From: Patiria pectinifera
Lineage: Eukaryota; Echinodermata; Asteroidea; Valvatida; Asterinidae
Length of the DNA: 64,000 nt
Direction: 5' to 3'
NCBI GenBank assembly: GCA_029964075.1
Contig: CM057142.1
Coordinates: 5,471,770-5,535,769, forward strand
The notes under the pieces were generated by a model. That model was not told where the DNA came from. It worked only from the letters and a program-made list of their open reading frames with translations, and searched no databases. Shown in pieces: positions 25,001 through 38,000 of this stretch (position 1 is the stretch's first letter; every line of letters starts with the position of its first letter). A program made the position numbers and the translations under genes.

Positions 25001-25675
25001 ATAGCTTATTCACAGAAATTGTACCAAGATCTTATTACTGGTTAAAAACTATAAGCACTAGAAAAACAACCCCAGATGTACCAGTACATTCTACGCCCCC
25101 TCTTCAAATCAACACCCACTAGATTAGTTGCTGTTGAATTCCAAACAATAGATTTCCAATTACAGCAGCCCAAATTCATCCACTTTTTCCTGTGGTACAA
25201 AATTAGAGTTAATTTGTATGCAAATTGCTATTTGAAGCACGCTTCAGAGTCAACCTGTATCTTTTCAGAACAATTATAAAATAAGTCAATTATTATAATG
25301 TAGTTTTGTAATAGTTTGTATTGAAAAGCAATTTATGAATGTTTGAGTATATTGAACCAACAAAATAACTAAAATTCATGCTACAGTCTACTGAATATGA
25401 TAAATACACACATTTTCGCATTTTTTATAAGTTTTTATTTCACAAAACAAAGGCAGATCTAATATTTTACCACTTTTTCCTGTCAAATGTAATTCTTGAA
25501 ATTCAAAGAGTGACAAAGTAAACATGTTTACCAAATTTCTCAGATTGTTTTTATTGACCAAGGAATGAGATGCTGTAAAATAAAAAGAAATTAAAAGCAA
25601 AATGGAAACGCCCAATCTGAATAATTTAATACAATTTCCTTCCAAAATAAACGTTACCACTAAAAAATAATTCTA

Positions 25676-26043
25676 TAAGGCCAAAAAAAAAGTCTCCGGT
25701 TCTGGTATGCGCGTGCGTCGCCGTAGCCATGCGCGTCGGCAAAATGAAAAAGTTTTTTTTTCAATGAAAGATGATGTCTCAAAACCGCCAAACTCACTGG
25801 TTTGACTGGAATCCTGCTGCTGGACAATTTTAACGTGTTTTTAGATTGGGTTATGGTTGAGAATAAGCTTTATGTGGCCTATCTGGACTCCCATATATTT
25901 GCACTAAGTTTAGTCGGGCACCATTTGCAGTCATCAGCCGACATTTGAAGCAAAAAATTGGGTAAAAAAAAAAAAAGCCGCGTCGCCGCACCACTTTTTG
26001 GGCAAGCTCCATACCAGAAACCGGAGACTTTTTTTGGGCCTAA
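25676..26043. mobile_element. Foldback MITE with GTCTCCGGT TIRs, TAA target
   Basis: TAA-GGCC(A)n-GTCTCCGGTTCTGGTATG at the left; the right end is its near-perfect complement ending GGGCC-TAA. A sister subfamily of the GTCTCTGGTCAG elements. Confidence 0.75.
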
Positions 26044-26282
26044 ATTTGGGGTCCACTTTTTTCCGGTCCCTGTTGCATCTGACATCTATGATTTTATAAT
26101 TCTGATGCACTCCTTAATGCAGTCATCCTCCAAGAGTGATTCTAAACGACAAACTACTACCCAACAAAAATCGTTTGAAGTCATTCTTAATGACACTTAA
26201 ATGGCAAATTACAAAGTGTCAAGGTAACAGGGACAGGAAAAAGTCACACTTTGGACCCTTAATTTATAGAATGAATCACAGC

Positions 26283-26597
26283 CAAGGGCAGATCCAGGGG
26301 GGGGGGGGAAAGGGGGCCATGCCCCCCCCCCCAAAACGAAACCAATTTTTTTTTTTTTTATGTGACATCGCAATAAAAGCAGGCAATGAGTACACCACCA
26401 TCTTTTCCTCAAAAAAACATTGGTTAAAGTGGTCAGAAATTGCCTCAGATCGCACCACAGAGCATCTAGAATCCAAAAAAAAATTGGGGCCCTTAAGCGG
26501 GCCCCGAACCCCATGCCGTAATGTTTTTGACCCACTTTTTGGGGGACCAAATTTTTTTTTTGGCCCCCCTCAAAATTGTGTTCTGGATCCGCCCTTG
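26283..26597. mobile_element. hAT-type MITE with GGGC(A/G)GATCCAG ends
   Basis: Ends CAAGGGCAGATCCAG and CTGGATCCGCCCTTG, flanked by ATCACAGC and ATCAAAGC (7 of 8 identical). G and C homopolymer runs are inside. Confidence 0.75.
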
Positions 26598-27049
26598 ATC
26601 AAAGCTATCCACTTCCATTTCACACAAATTAAAAAAAGGCTCCAAATTCAGTTTTAGGAAAAAATGTTGCAACCTGACGCCACTTTTCTCTTCATATATC
26701 ATCTCAATGAAGGTCAGTCATTGCAAAAATGATGATAAGACATGGTTCTGCGACTGAGAAACATTTCCAATTTTGTTAGGAAATACTTGACTTTCATTGG
26801 CTTTGTACACAACCGTCTACTCATTATAGGCCCGTTTGTTTACGGTTTTGACCTGAACCGGGTACCCTTTCCCGGTATGTGTATGTGTTATTTGTCAGGT
26901 TGTGACTTTTTTCCCCAGGTTTAAATAAACTCACGAATAAAGTCATTAAATAACGTTATTAATTCTATTGTCCTGTCTATTTAAAAAATGCTCAAAATAT
27001 GCACTAAGTCATGTCACATTCAGCCTACGATGGGCCAATAGATGGTTTA

Positions 27050-27200
27050 CATTCAGCGGCCATCTTGGAGGTAAGTTCTCTTATGTTAATTCATTAACAA
27101 TGAATGCACAAGGCATCTAATCATGCGTACCCCCATCGAACAAAAGTGCACGCCTCAATGATGGCCGCAGTGCAAACAATCTATACAAGTGGAAATATGG
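27050..27200. repeat. Dispersed repeat with GCGGCCATCTT end, copy 2
   Basis: GCGGCCATCTTGGAGG at one side and ATGATGGCCGCAG at the other form a short inverted pair; relative of 16018-16165. Confidence 0.5.
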
Positions 27201-27978
27201 TCAACAGTGACGCCAGTGCTAATTTTGGTTCATTATAACGGAAAGTTATATGAAAGCGCAAATATGGTTAGAAATTAAAAATCAAATAACATGACAGAGA
27301 TGTGCTATTACATATTTAAATTCGTCTTTCATTTGTTTAAAAAAAACAAAACAATTCATAGGTTGAAGTAAAAAAAATTTGGGCATACGCAAAAACAGCA
27401 AGCGCCCAGAGAAAACAATGGGCAGAAATATTATTATTAAAAAATTACCCTTCTGTCTGGTGTTGACCTTTTCTGCCCAGCTTGGGGAAAGATTCGTGAT
27501 TCAGCAGAGGATTTGAATTGACCATAATTTCACTAGCAGGGGTAAATTTTAGATTACGCTCTCTACATATTAGTTTTTTTGTTTAATAACTACATTTTCA
27601 AATTGCCCTTCATACTTTTTAACAAAAGAAATTGGAATGATATTTCGTAAACCGTTTTTAAGTTTTAATGTTTCGTCAGTGAGATGCCTGAAACGAGTAA
27701 GTTTGGTCACGTGTGGTGATGACTTTTGCACTTGAAAGCTGTAGAATACGGATTAACATGTAACGGACACCGTTTGCAAACATTCACAAATCGATCGTAC
27801 AAAAAATGAAATATCCTTCTTGGTTTGTACATAATAGGATCAAGCATCCTGTGACATCATTACACCTAGTATGCTGCCATTTTTGAGAAAAGAGGAATTT
27901 ACTTTATTTCCTTGCCATGGTAAGGACCAAACCATCACTAAGTTTAGTTTGCAACCAGTTACATATCTGTGAATGAGA

Positions 27979-28107
27979 CTAAGCCTCTTTACTAATGACG
28001 TCCCACTTTGTTTACGTGTGTGCTTTCCTATGGTGCTCAGTGGACTGTGGGCCCATAGGAAAGTGCACATATAAACAAAGTGGGACATCATCAGTACAGA
28101 GGCTTAT
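27979..28107. mobile_element. Palindromic AGCCTCT MITE, copy 2
   Basis: Arms TAAGCCTCTTTACTAATGAC and its near complement flank GCTTTCCTATGG...CCATAGGAAAG; almost the whole element folds into one hairpin. Confidence 0.8.
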
Positions 28108-28166
28108 TACTCTTCCTGAGTGACAAACAGGGGATCATTCCACACGAGGGTGAAAGTCTCAACATA

Positions 28167-28513
28167 TTAACCCTCCCTCTCTGGCTGGCAATTTCAACAA
28201 GGCCAGCCCAGCAGTCAAAATAAATCAAGTGACTGTTTTTTGACAGTCGAGTGCTCCCTGCCTTCATAAAGCAGGATTGACTTGCTGTGATTGTTATGAA
28301 ATCTGATACAGCTATGCTTTGACTGCAGGTGATTGATAAGCCAGCTGTGCCTACCAGTCACCTGCTTTTGTCTGTTGATGGAATTTGACTAGTCACGATG
28401 CCTGTTGAAATATGATCTGACTGCTGGTGACTAGCCTGTGTAAAAGGCATGACAGGGGAACAGGATTGAATTTTTGACCGGCTGTGACTGATCAAGTAAA
28501 AGGAGGGTTTTAA
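28167..28513 (-). mobile_element. TTAA element, CCCTCC-ended family, copy 2
   Basis: TTAACCCTCC to GGAGGGTTTTAA, reverse orientation to the copy at 6217-6568; contains the TCAAGTGACTGTTTTTTGAC and TGATAAGCCAGCTGTGCC blocks. Confidence 0.75.
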
Positions 28514-30639
28514 TGAATATTGCGTCCAGAAAAATGAAGATGCATTTTCACAGTGTTTTCAAAATGTATGACATCTACTGATCTGAAATTTGATGGGTTA
28601 TTTGTTTAATAAGCTGCTTCACATTTTTGTATTGTTGTTCCATGAAGCTGCAAAATTACATTTTGTTTTGACTCCATTTCAGGTTGCTCATGGATATTGT
28701 CACCACAGGTTTTGACCACAAAGTTCATCACTAAAAAAAGTGTCAACATGAAGCTGACAGCATTTATTGATTAAAATTTATCAAGCTTTGACTTTTGTCT
28801 ACAAATTCAAGGCAATGCATTTGTGCCCAACGACAGAAATGCGACATGATTGAAGATAAATGTGACCCGGCAGCTTAACTATTTATTTACAAATACACAA
28901 TAGAAAAATAAATACAATGCACTTTTTAAAAAGCCAGGTATTATATTTTGAGAATTAATTTCCTAAAGGCATCAACCCAACACAATGTCCAACGTGAAAC
29001 AAAAAGATCAGTCTTTATGAGCCCGGTGTCATTAAGCTGCTAAGCAGAGACAGTTGCTTAACAAAATCACACGGGCACCAGTTACAAATGTCACACATCT
29101 GAGTTGGGTTTGGCTGGTAACCCATTCTGCTTACCCCAAATTTAACTTAAGTCAAACTTCATGGCAAACAGGTTCAAAGGAAGACAAATGTACAACAGTC
29201 AACTGCTGATAGTGTTTCCCCAGGCAAGGTAAAAAAGTCCTGTGCGATTTTGTGAATTGGCCAAACAAGCAAGCTGACCTTCCAACTTGTTTTTATTTTT
29301 TTTCTCAGGCCTTCAGTTGGGGTCAGGGTCAGGAGTCAGGTAAAACCTAGTCTTAGTTCAAGACTGGATTTATTTTTAGGATGCAGCCAGTCATAGCTGC
29401 AGCAGCAGAGGCCACAGTCAACAAGATGAATCAAGTCCAGTTTTGGGAACTAGGAACAGAGAAAGTCTGTGCAATCAGCACACATTAGCTTGAATATAGC
29501 CCATGTGTGGTATGCTCTGGATTTCCAAGTGCCAAAGTTTGCAAGACTGGATTTGACCCGACGGTCGTACTCAGACGCAGCTTGATCCTGAAAAGTCAGT
29601 CGCTGACTGCTCTGTGTCGTCGCAGAGTCGACCTGAGGCCGGCTTAATGAACTCTTCAGGTGAAGTGAACTTAGCATGTCCCAATGAAAAGAGATAGAGG
29701 TGAACTTAGCATGTCCCAATGAAAAGTAGGGAAGGGTAAGGTAGTTCACAACCCCTTAATCCAAGCCCCCTCCCCCACCCCAGAAAATCACTATTCTCAA
29801 TTGGTCTATTTCAATCCTTTTGATGAAAGCAAATCACAATAGACTCCAAAGTCGAGCCAAACACCACAACTCCGCACTAATGACGTCAATTTTGCTCCGC
29901 GTCGTATGTGCGTAGGCAAGACAAACTTTCACACAATCATGCGCGCACATGCATGCACATCTGGCCGCAGACATTCGCATTGAAACGGTGCTGCAAGTGT
30001 GCGCGTATTCTTCACACGAGAAGTTCGTTTAGCATGCTTGTCTGATATCGGGGCACTTGCTATTTTTAACATTTAGTGCAGAGTGCTATTGCACGCACAC
30101 TGCACACTCCCATGCTGTGACTTGAAATGCCCTAACACTACATCGTTGTCCCTGTCATTCACGTAATGCACTTTAATTAAGGATTGCATACACTTTCAGT
30201 TTGTATTTGAAGTACTGCTACAAACGTTACATTTAAATGCAGGGATACAACCCTAGCATTTATGATGCAAAATTTTGATGTGGTCTTCAAAAAAGTTAAA
30301 AGGTTAAACAACATTTACTCCCTAACTAGCGCTAAGTATTGAGCCAAACCCACCCTGCAGAGTTGGTCTTTAATTGTTTATTCATAAATACCTAAGACGG
30401 TTTACCCATTCCTATTGGTCGAGAACCAGTCACGTGGCCGGTTTTAAATGGTTGATAAAGACATGGCTGGCTGGTCTGAAACACTTTTGCAGTGTCACAT
30501 GAAATTTTGACTCCTGTGAAATCTGCTGCCAGCACCGTTTTATTGGTTGAACGTTCACAATCCTCATGAAGGCATGCGCAATACTACCAGTGAGTCAGTA
30601 TTTCATAATGCTAAATTCCCTCAACACCGGTACTCCGAT
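28514..30639. other. Non-coding spacer
   Basis: No gene recognised. A 33-base tandem duplication around GTGAACTTAGCATGTCCCAA lies at 29660-29727 and creates the open frame on the reverse strand. Confidence 0.5.
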
Positions 30640-30986
30640 ATAATAATAATAATAATAATAATAATTTGGGAGGCTAATCACACTTACTCGCAGCTGGTAT
30701 GCTGAATTGCGAAGGACGCGGCTACAACGTGGTCTGGCTGCTGGCACGTAAAGGCGCCCATGGCTGCCGGCCACATCGACCCATATATGACCACAGGGCA
30801 CAGCCTGAGATCTAAAGTGTTTGATTTTTCCGGAGGGAGGAAAACCGGAGGGCCCGGAGAAAAACCCTCGTGGCACAGGAGAGAACCAACGCACAACTCT
30901 ACTCACATGTGATCCGCGGCCAGGATTCGAACCGTGGTCACCTTGGTGAGAGGCGAGCGCTTTACGCACAAGCCACCCATGCCACA
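30640..30986 (-). mobile_element. tRNA-derived SINE, family A-like
   Basis: Reverse strand: GGGTGGCTTGTGCGTAAAGC, B box ACGGTTCGAATCC, GAGGGTTTTTCTCCGGGCCC and an (ATT)n tail at 30643-30665. Confidence 0.8.
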
Positions 30987-31167
30987 AATTATGCGCGACG
31001 CATGCGTCAATCTCCATATAAGGAGTTGTTTACCAGAGGGCCTTACCATTGTATAGCTAGAGGGGTGTTTTGTTGATCGAAATTGTTGAAGAGTTTTGAT
31101 TTTTTTTGACCGAAAATGTATTTATGAATGGGAATAAATATGTGATTGGTCGGTATTAAACACTACG

Positions 31168-31204
31168 CTGATAATTACCCTCGCTTTCGGCTCGGGTAAT
31201 TATC
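31168..31204. repeat. Short palindrome
   Basis: GATAATTACCC and GGGTAATTATC are exact complements separated by 15 bases (CTCGCTTTCGGCTC core). Confidence 0.7.
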
Positions 31205-31379
31205 AGAATTCAGGATCACCTCCCAAACACAGACTTATTCCCTTAGTTAACTTAAACCACAAGGAACAACTGAGATGTACAATCTCTAATCAAATTGTAG
31301 ATGCACCCCTAAAAAATAGACTGAAGCAGGATTCGGACTAGTCTATGCGCGAACAGATTTGCTGATTAATTAGGTAAGA

Positions 31380-31690
31380 CCCCGCCTCTTGACTTCCTAG
31401 AGTTTCACCAATCAGCAGGCGCTTTCTATAGGTCTATCGGGTCTTCGGTCATTCACCCGTTGCGCGTCATAGACATGGATTTAAAAAAAAAATGTCATGG
31501 CGCGCGGCGCTCCCGGCTGTTGTTGTATTACAAAACGTTGCACACGAATTGACCAATCACAGCGTTAGTCCTGAATTTGGGATGAAATGACGTCACGATT
31601 GACTCCGATTGGCTGGCGCGCGGCTTGCATAAATCTGCATGCTTTGACATATCAGACGTTAGAAAGGAGATGGCTCCGTGGATAACGGGT
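31380..31690. promoter_or_regulatory. Cluster of CCAAT boxes and a CRE-like site
   Basis: CCAATCAG (31408), CCAATCAC (31553), GATTGGCT (31607), a full TGACGTCA (near 31589) and GCATAAAT lie within 300 bases, just past the SLC39A9 stop. This could be an unrecognised promoter or GC-rich transposon debris. Confidence 0.25.
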
Positions 31691-31839
31691 GATACTCAGA
31701 GTAGATTCGGACCTGAGACCTCCAAAATAATGCACTTGTGCCGGTACCCCATTTTGAAGGTTGCAGGTTAGTCCACTTCAGGCAATTCTTTGGGGGTTCA
31801 ACCACAACTTTGGATTTTAAAAAAAATAATGCCAAGTAT

Positions 31840-32079
31840 TTAGTGATGATGACCTAACGACAATACCAATGGAGCTAAGCACCCACTGACTACTGCAAGG
31901 AGCTCTAACCGACTGAAACCCGACGTCATTTCTGTGCTGCCTTCTACGTCCGACGATACGCGCCGCAACCCGGCAATCTCTGGAAGAACATGGACCGTCG
32001 CGACATACAGGAACGTGCCGGCGGAGAAGAGCATGGAAATGCCTGTGGCGTTGAACGTGGATAGGGCTTCTTTGCTAGC
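31840..32079 (-). CDS. SLC39A9: SLC39A9 exon 7 (C-terminus)
   Basis: Acceptor TTCTAAACAG precedes [35 protein letters not shown], a polar loop without the HSH cluster found in human ZIP9, a last helix [20 protein letters not shown], and TAA at 31842-31840. Confidence 0.95.
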   Translation of the reverse strand, partial: ASKEALSTFNATGISMLFSAGTFLYVATVHVLPEIAGLRRVSSDVEGSTEMTSGFSRLELLAVVSGCLAPLVLSLGHHH

Positions 32080-35000
32080 CTGTTTAGAAGACAAGAAAAA
32101 AAGAAATCATAAATTTTCGTAAAAGCTTAGTCTGATGGTTCTGTTTACCGAGGACTTTTGATCAGCATTCTGTGCTTGCAATCATAGCACACACATTCTA
32201 CACTATCCATGTAAGCACAAGCTCCTTAATTATGGCAGCCAACCCAACAAACATGCTTACTGTTTTAACTGTTTCTGCTAGCAGCTAGCCAACATTTCTT
32301 GTTTAACACTGGAAATATGAAAAAGCATTATCACAAAATGTTTCTGCTAATTATTAGTGGAGATTCCTAGCTTACGACAGCCACAAAATTAAAACCTGGT
32401 TTCTGTGCAAATATCATACAAATACAACATGGTAATGCAAAATAACCAGTCCCTAGGTGCTCATTGACTTAACCCCTGCACAAAACAGAGAGTAGTAGTT
32501 AAAATCGGCCAATATAGAGTGACCAGTACATTTGCACTTCTTCCCCGAAATAAACAATGTTGTGTTTATTTTATTACTCCTCATACATGTCTGGTTTCAT
32601 CATCTACAGTTGAACAATTCCATGAAAAGTCCTTCATGCGGAATTGGTTTGTCTTTCGTGCATGTTTTTAGTATGGTACCACCAGCAACTTCCATGTAAT
32701 CGCAACGGTAGCATTTGGGAGTCTAGGAGCTAATCTTGAAGGTAGTACTTCCCAGTCCGTCAACAGTACAAGTATAGCATGTGAGTGCATGTGGGTTAGC
32801 TATTTTTTTTTGACTTTCCAGATGGGTTGCAACAAGGCCAATAAAAAAGTGTGTTTGGCTTATAAATATGTATGAGAGGTAATCATAAATTCTACCACAC
32901 ATGTCGTAGGTTGAAACAGGATCAATAGTGTAGGGGTGTGGGTGGGCCTGGGGATACATGCCCCCCTCCCCTCCCCCCTCCAAAAAAAACCCAACAACAA
33001 CAGAATTTTGCTATTTAGTAATTAAATCGTAAGAGGAATGCAGATTACTAGAATTTTACACAATTTTTTTTCCCCTAATCATATGGATTGATGAAATCTG
33101 AATACTGTGACAAGGAAAAAGAGTGTCCTCAAGTGTCAAAAGAGTACAGCCCCACCCCCTTTTCGATTTTGCAACACCTGGCTAGTCGACCGGCACTGTG
33201 ATAATTTGGGGGAAAAGTTGTGTTTCTCTGACCACATGCTCTGACTATCACCACCGAGTTTAAACACTTCTGGTTCTCCTCAGAATCACCCCTGAATCAG
33301 AGAGAGTCATTTCACAATGACCATCCACAAACTTCTCCCAACTTGTACTCTCCGCTACGCAAAGTTTCCAATCGCATTTATTGCCAAACTTACGTGACTC
33401 AAACCAAAATATGTTACAAGGGCCGCCACAGGTGCTGCCATAGAGAAGACCACAAGATGTCTGCGTATCCTGTTGCGTTGGTAGTTCTCGTGCAGTAAAA
33501 ATGTCACCAGGCCAAATGCCGCCGGTGCCTGTGTTCAGATAGGGCAAAAACAGTTGTAGGATTCTGCATTAAAGGTACAGTCCATCATTTGTAATTTGTG
33601 TGTTTTGTTCGTTTGAAGCAACAAAAGTGCTCAAAATCTAAAGAAGGGTGCTGAACAACTAACCTGATGAAGTTTCAGCTCAACTTCAGCTGTATACTTC
33701 GAGAAAAACAACATTCTAGGATCTCGATTTCAAATCAAAAGTTGTTGAATCATGTTTTGAATTGGGCCCGAATTCAGCATCCGAGACACGTTCTCACTAG
33801 CCAATCGCAGCTACGCGATGTCGCACACCGATCCGACGAATTATAGCAACCACGCACACGTGTGCTTCGTGTCAATGCTTGCGCGCACTTCGCCGAATAA
33901 AAAAACGAACTTCTAACAGAAATTTTCAATGGTGCTTCTTAAGACGCACCGCTGGAAAGGCCTTCTTTCGTTGATTTCTTCAAAAAGACAGCTTGCCAGA
34001 AAGAATAATTTCACAGGGAGTTTAGTCCCCTTACCATCTTTCAACCAAGTATGTTTTTCAACAATAATTACACCAGTTACTTTTTGGATAGCTGCAAATG
34101 ATGGACTCTGGCTTTAAGACAACTTAAGAAGTCAACAGTGTTGTTTGTTGAGTCCTATTTTCGCAAGTTCAACAAGTATACTGAAAAAACAATAAGAACC
34201 GAAAATGTCTGAAATGCTTTTGTTCTGGACAAAAAGTCTGAAAAGTTTACAATAACGATTATATTTCAGACATTTGGTCACCTTCTCATACATGTCATGT
34301 ACACCTGTCCCAAGCAATAACCTGTCAGATATTCTGTTAGCCTCAAAACATCTGAAATGTAAGCCTATCAAAACACTTGCCTGTTAGACAACTGGACACG
34401 TCTGAAACTGAACACAGCCAGTTTTTTTATACTAGGCTTACGTTACAGATGTTTAAGATAAACGTAAGTGGTTTCAGCAGGTTTATGTTACAGACATCCA
34501 GGGATTATGTTTCAGACATAAAATGTCAGAAACGGTGACCAAATGCCTGAAAAATAATAACCATTGTTCACGTTTCAGACATTTTGTCCGCAACAAAAAC
34601 ATTTTCCAGATATTTCTGGTTCATAGTAATATCAGATGGGACAGAATAACGAGACAGTGTGATCCAAGTGTAAGCTTTTGTGTATGGGAAACCGAGAATT
34701 TTGACACAAAAAGTATGCAAAAAATGTCCCTGCATTTTGTAAAATTTCACATTTCTTGCATGAACTCGTCAGCTTTTGTAACCTTTTATTACAGATTACT
34801 CGGGGACTCAGAAATGAGCTTAACCCCTTGAGTACAGTACAGTACTAAAGTGCTACAAGAAAACACTAAATGCTCAAAATATTGGTAAAGTGAAATGAAT
34901 TCCATATGTGGGAATCTGAAATATTGTACGCAGGGGACAGCAAGATGAAACTAACCAGTAATATTTTATTAGAAATCCTTATGTGACATTGCCTACTCTC

Positions 35001-38000
35001 TTCAGGGCATCTCAATTTTATGTAAAACTAAATGGCTTTTCTACTAAATATGCATCCAAAAACTGCACACCCATATAATTATCCCTGAGCCTGCATTGAC
35101 ATTGCTGATTGAAATATTTTCTGCACGAAAACACTTCAAAATCTTGCTGGTTTCAAAACCCAGTATGCGTGTATACCACAGTAAATCTATAAATAAGGCA
35201 CATAGGTTGTCATAAAATTCATGGATTTGAAATTAACTACTCAGGAGGACATGAATACAAATTCTCGGCTCCAACATCAAACCCACCGTGTCAACAATTG
35301 AATGTTTGTCCAGGTTTATGACAAAGCATGCAATGAACAGTAAGGCTGATCTGGTACACGGTACCCTGTGGAGACGTGCACAGTAGGAAACAAAATATTG
35401 TATACGTCTCCCAGGGCAATTTCTATAGGTGAATACGTCTCCACAAGCTTATCACAAAATCTTTGTATTTTACTCAAAAACTAGGAATTTCCAAGGTGTG
35501 TTGATCCGTCGCAAATTGAAGTATTTTATGTAAGGGATACTAAGTCCGAATTTCAGCCCAGGAAATTAATTCTGGTTATAATATGAGCATTTTGAAAGTA
35601 CACTTTCAAACTTGAAAACTTTAGTACACGAGAACAAAGAAATGACTCTACAAGGATACAAATTCCAATATGGGTGTGCCAAATGTACGAATATTTGATC
35701 TTCAACCAAATATCTGAATAGCACTTTTCCGATACAAATATTGGAAAAATGAGAGCGATCTCGATGATGAAAAACATCAACAATGCTATTTTAATGATAC
35801 ATGTTGCATGGTTTTATTGTTTGTAAAATACCACACTTTTATTGAAAGCCACTATTTGAGGTTCCACAACAAATATTAGTTCAACTTTCTTTTTCAAATC
35901 AATAAATTGTTGAATTCCGACACGCAAATTCTAATCAGCTGCCAGTTTAGGCTGGAGCATGTAAAACTTGATTAACGTATTTCGAGTATTCGAATAGGCG
36001 ATCAAGTCCAAATTAGAATAATCGAATACAAAATTATTTGAGTATTAAATTAGTTGAAATGAATAGGTGGGATTTCTACCTTATGCAACATGATTGCAAT
36101 GAACACAATCATCTGGACATCTGTTCGGCCCATGGCTGCCGCTCCCATGGCAACACCATCAGCTGGTGAGGAGAAAAAAAAAATCAGATTATTGTGTGTT
36201 GTACAAATGCAATGAATAGTGACATCTGTTTATGCAAATTACAATACAGATTAGCACAGATGTAGTTCAATGCAATGAAGTAAAAGTGTGTTGCTGTTAA
36301 CCAGTTCACATCGATGACGTGTATACACATGAAGGTTTTGCGGTATTTAGAATGAATGAGGGATAAACAAGCAACGAGCCAGGCTGGAATATCCGTCTGC
36401 GACCTGCTCGCAGCGAGCGAGGCCGGAAATATCAGGTGTGTAACCTGCAGATGATGGCCTAAACACTTCTGGCATCGAGGTTTGTGAAAAACAATCCCGC
36501 AGTCACAGCCATCCTGCTTTATGTAGGCCGGGAGATTTTAACTGTTGAAAACAGTCACTTGGTTGATTTTGACTGAAAGGACAACTTGGCACAGAATGTT
36601 TGTTTGCATAGGAGGGTTAATGACATACGCTACATTTATTTCTGTTTACGGAAAAGTCGCAACTAATTTTATCCGGAATGTGCCCATGCCCACATCAGAT
36701 TTGCGTGGGCGCCAGGCATACGGCTGTAATGCACACGTGTAGCCATCGAGAGGGTACTTGTGCACTTGAGTCCATGCATGGTTTTCCCTTCCCCTAATCC
36801 ATTCCCTGACAAGTGCCATACATACCTGCTGCGTGTACAACTAGTCCTAATGTAGCTGTGAACCCAATTCGAGTTGTTCTGGATGCATTTTCACCTTCAC
36901 CTGCTGGGGAAAAAAGACAGGCTCTGTGATCTTATATGTCCAAATGAACTTGAAAAAATAACTTTTGTAATTGTCATTTTTAAAATTACATAATTAATTC
37001 TATTATTCACGGCACATTGTAAACACTTTCGTCGTCGTCTGTTGCACACTCGTTTTCTAATTAAACATTGCGCGTCTGATCTGTTGTCTCCAGCCAGCTC
37101 TGTCATTGGTCTCCTTGTAAACACTTTACAATTGTTGACTGTTGTGATGTGGAATATAGCGCATATCACCTTTGATAACTGCGAGGTTTTTTTGCCGGAC
37201 ATGAGAATGATTGGTTGCAGTTCTCAGTCAAGAGGTGCGCGGGCAGGCCCTACATGCGCGCGCAGCACAGCGGTAATTTATATGCAACGCAGTGTACAAT
37301 GTATATGACACACTTTATATGGAACGCAGTTTATGAAGTAACGGTAGCCTTTCTAGACCAATGAATTTACAGTATCAAAAACACAATATAACACTGAGTT
37401 TTAAGCCAAGGCTGTAAAACAAAGTCCTGAAGATACTGACAATTTTGAAGTACATGGGGTTTGGACCGAGTTGGGTGGTGTTGGATTAGGTTGGGCTAGG
37501 CTGAGCTGGGTAGAGTTTAAAGTTAGATTTGCTAACTTGGAAGGCTTGGCTAGGATGGAATGGATTGGGCTTGCTTGTACATTCATGTTCAACTTCAAAT
37601 CTAACTTTGCAAAGTGGAATGTGATTTGAATTTGTCAGACCGGATTGGACAGTGTATCCATTAAGCCCAGACCATGATGATTTGACCAATAACAGCCATA
37701 ATTTATGTCCAAGAAGAGTTGGCATGCTTGCATTTGTATACCTGTATGACGCACGCTTCTGGCTCATGCAATATGATATTGAATAGACGCGAATGTTGTT
37801 GCGCAGTAGGCAGGGCCCGATACTTGTTATGATTATGTTGAACAGGGTTCCTGCACCTATAGGACAATCAAATTCCATGACCAAATTATGAAAATCTATG
37901 ACCTAGTTCATCAAAATGCAGATCAAACTGTAAAAACATGTCACTGATTTTTCCAGGTTATACCGTACATGTAGCTCTGTCTAGAATAATTTAATACTTG

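Noticed and set aside
26136-26657. Open frame of 173 codons (+), the second longest in the window
   Set aside because: Spans a hAT MITE with G/C and A/T homopolymers; no domain.
30595-31017. Open frame of 140 codons (-)
   Set aside because: Lies across a tRNA-derived SINE and its (ATT)n tail.
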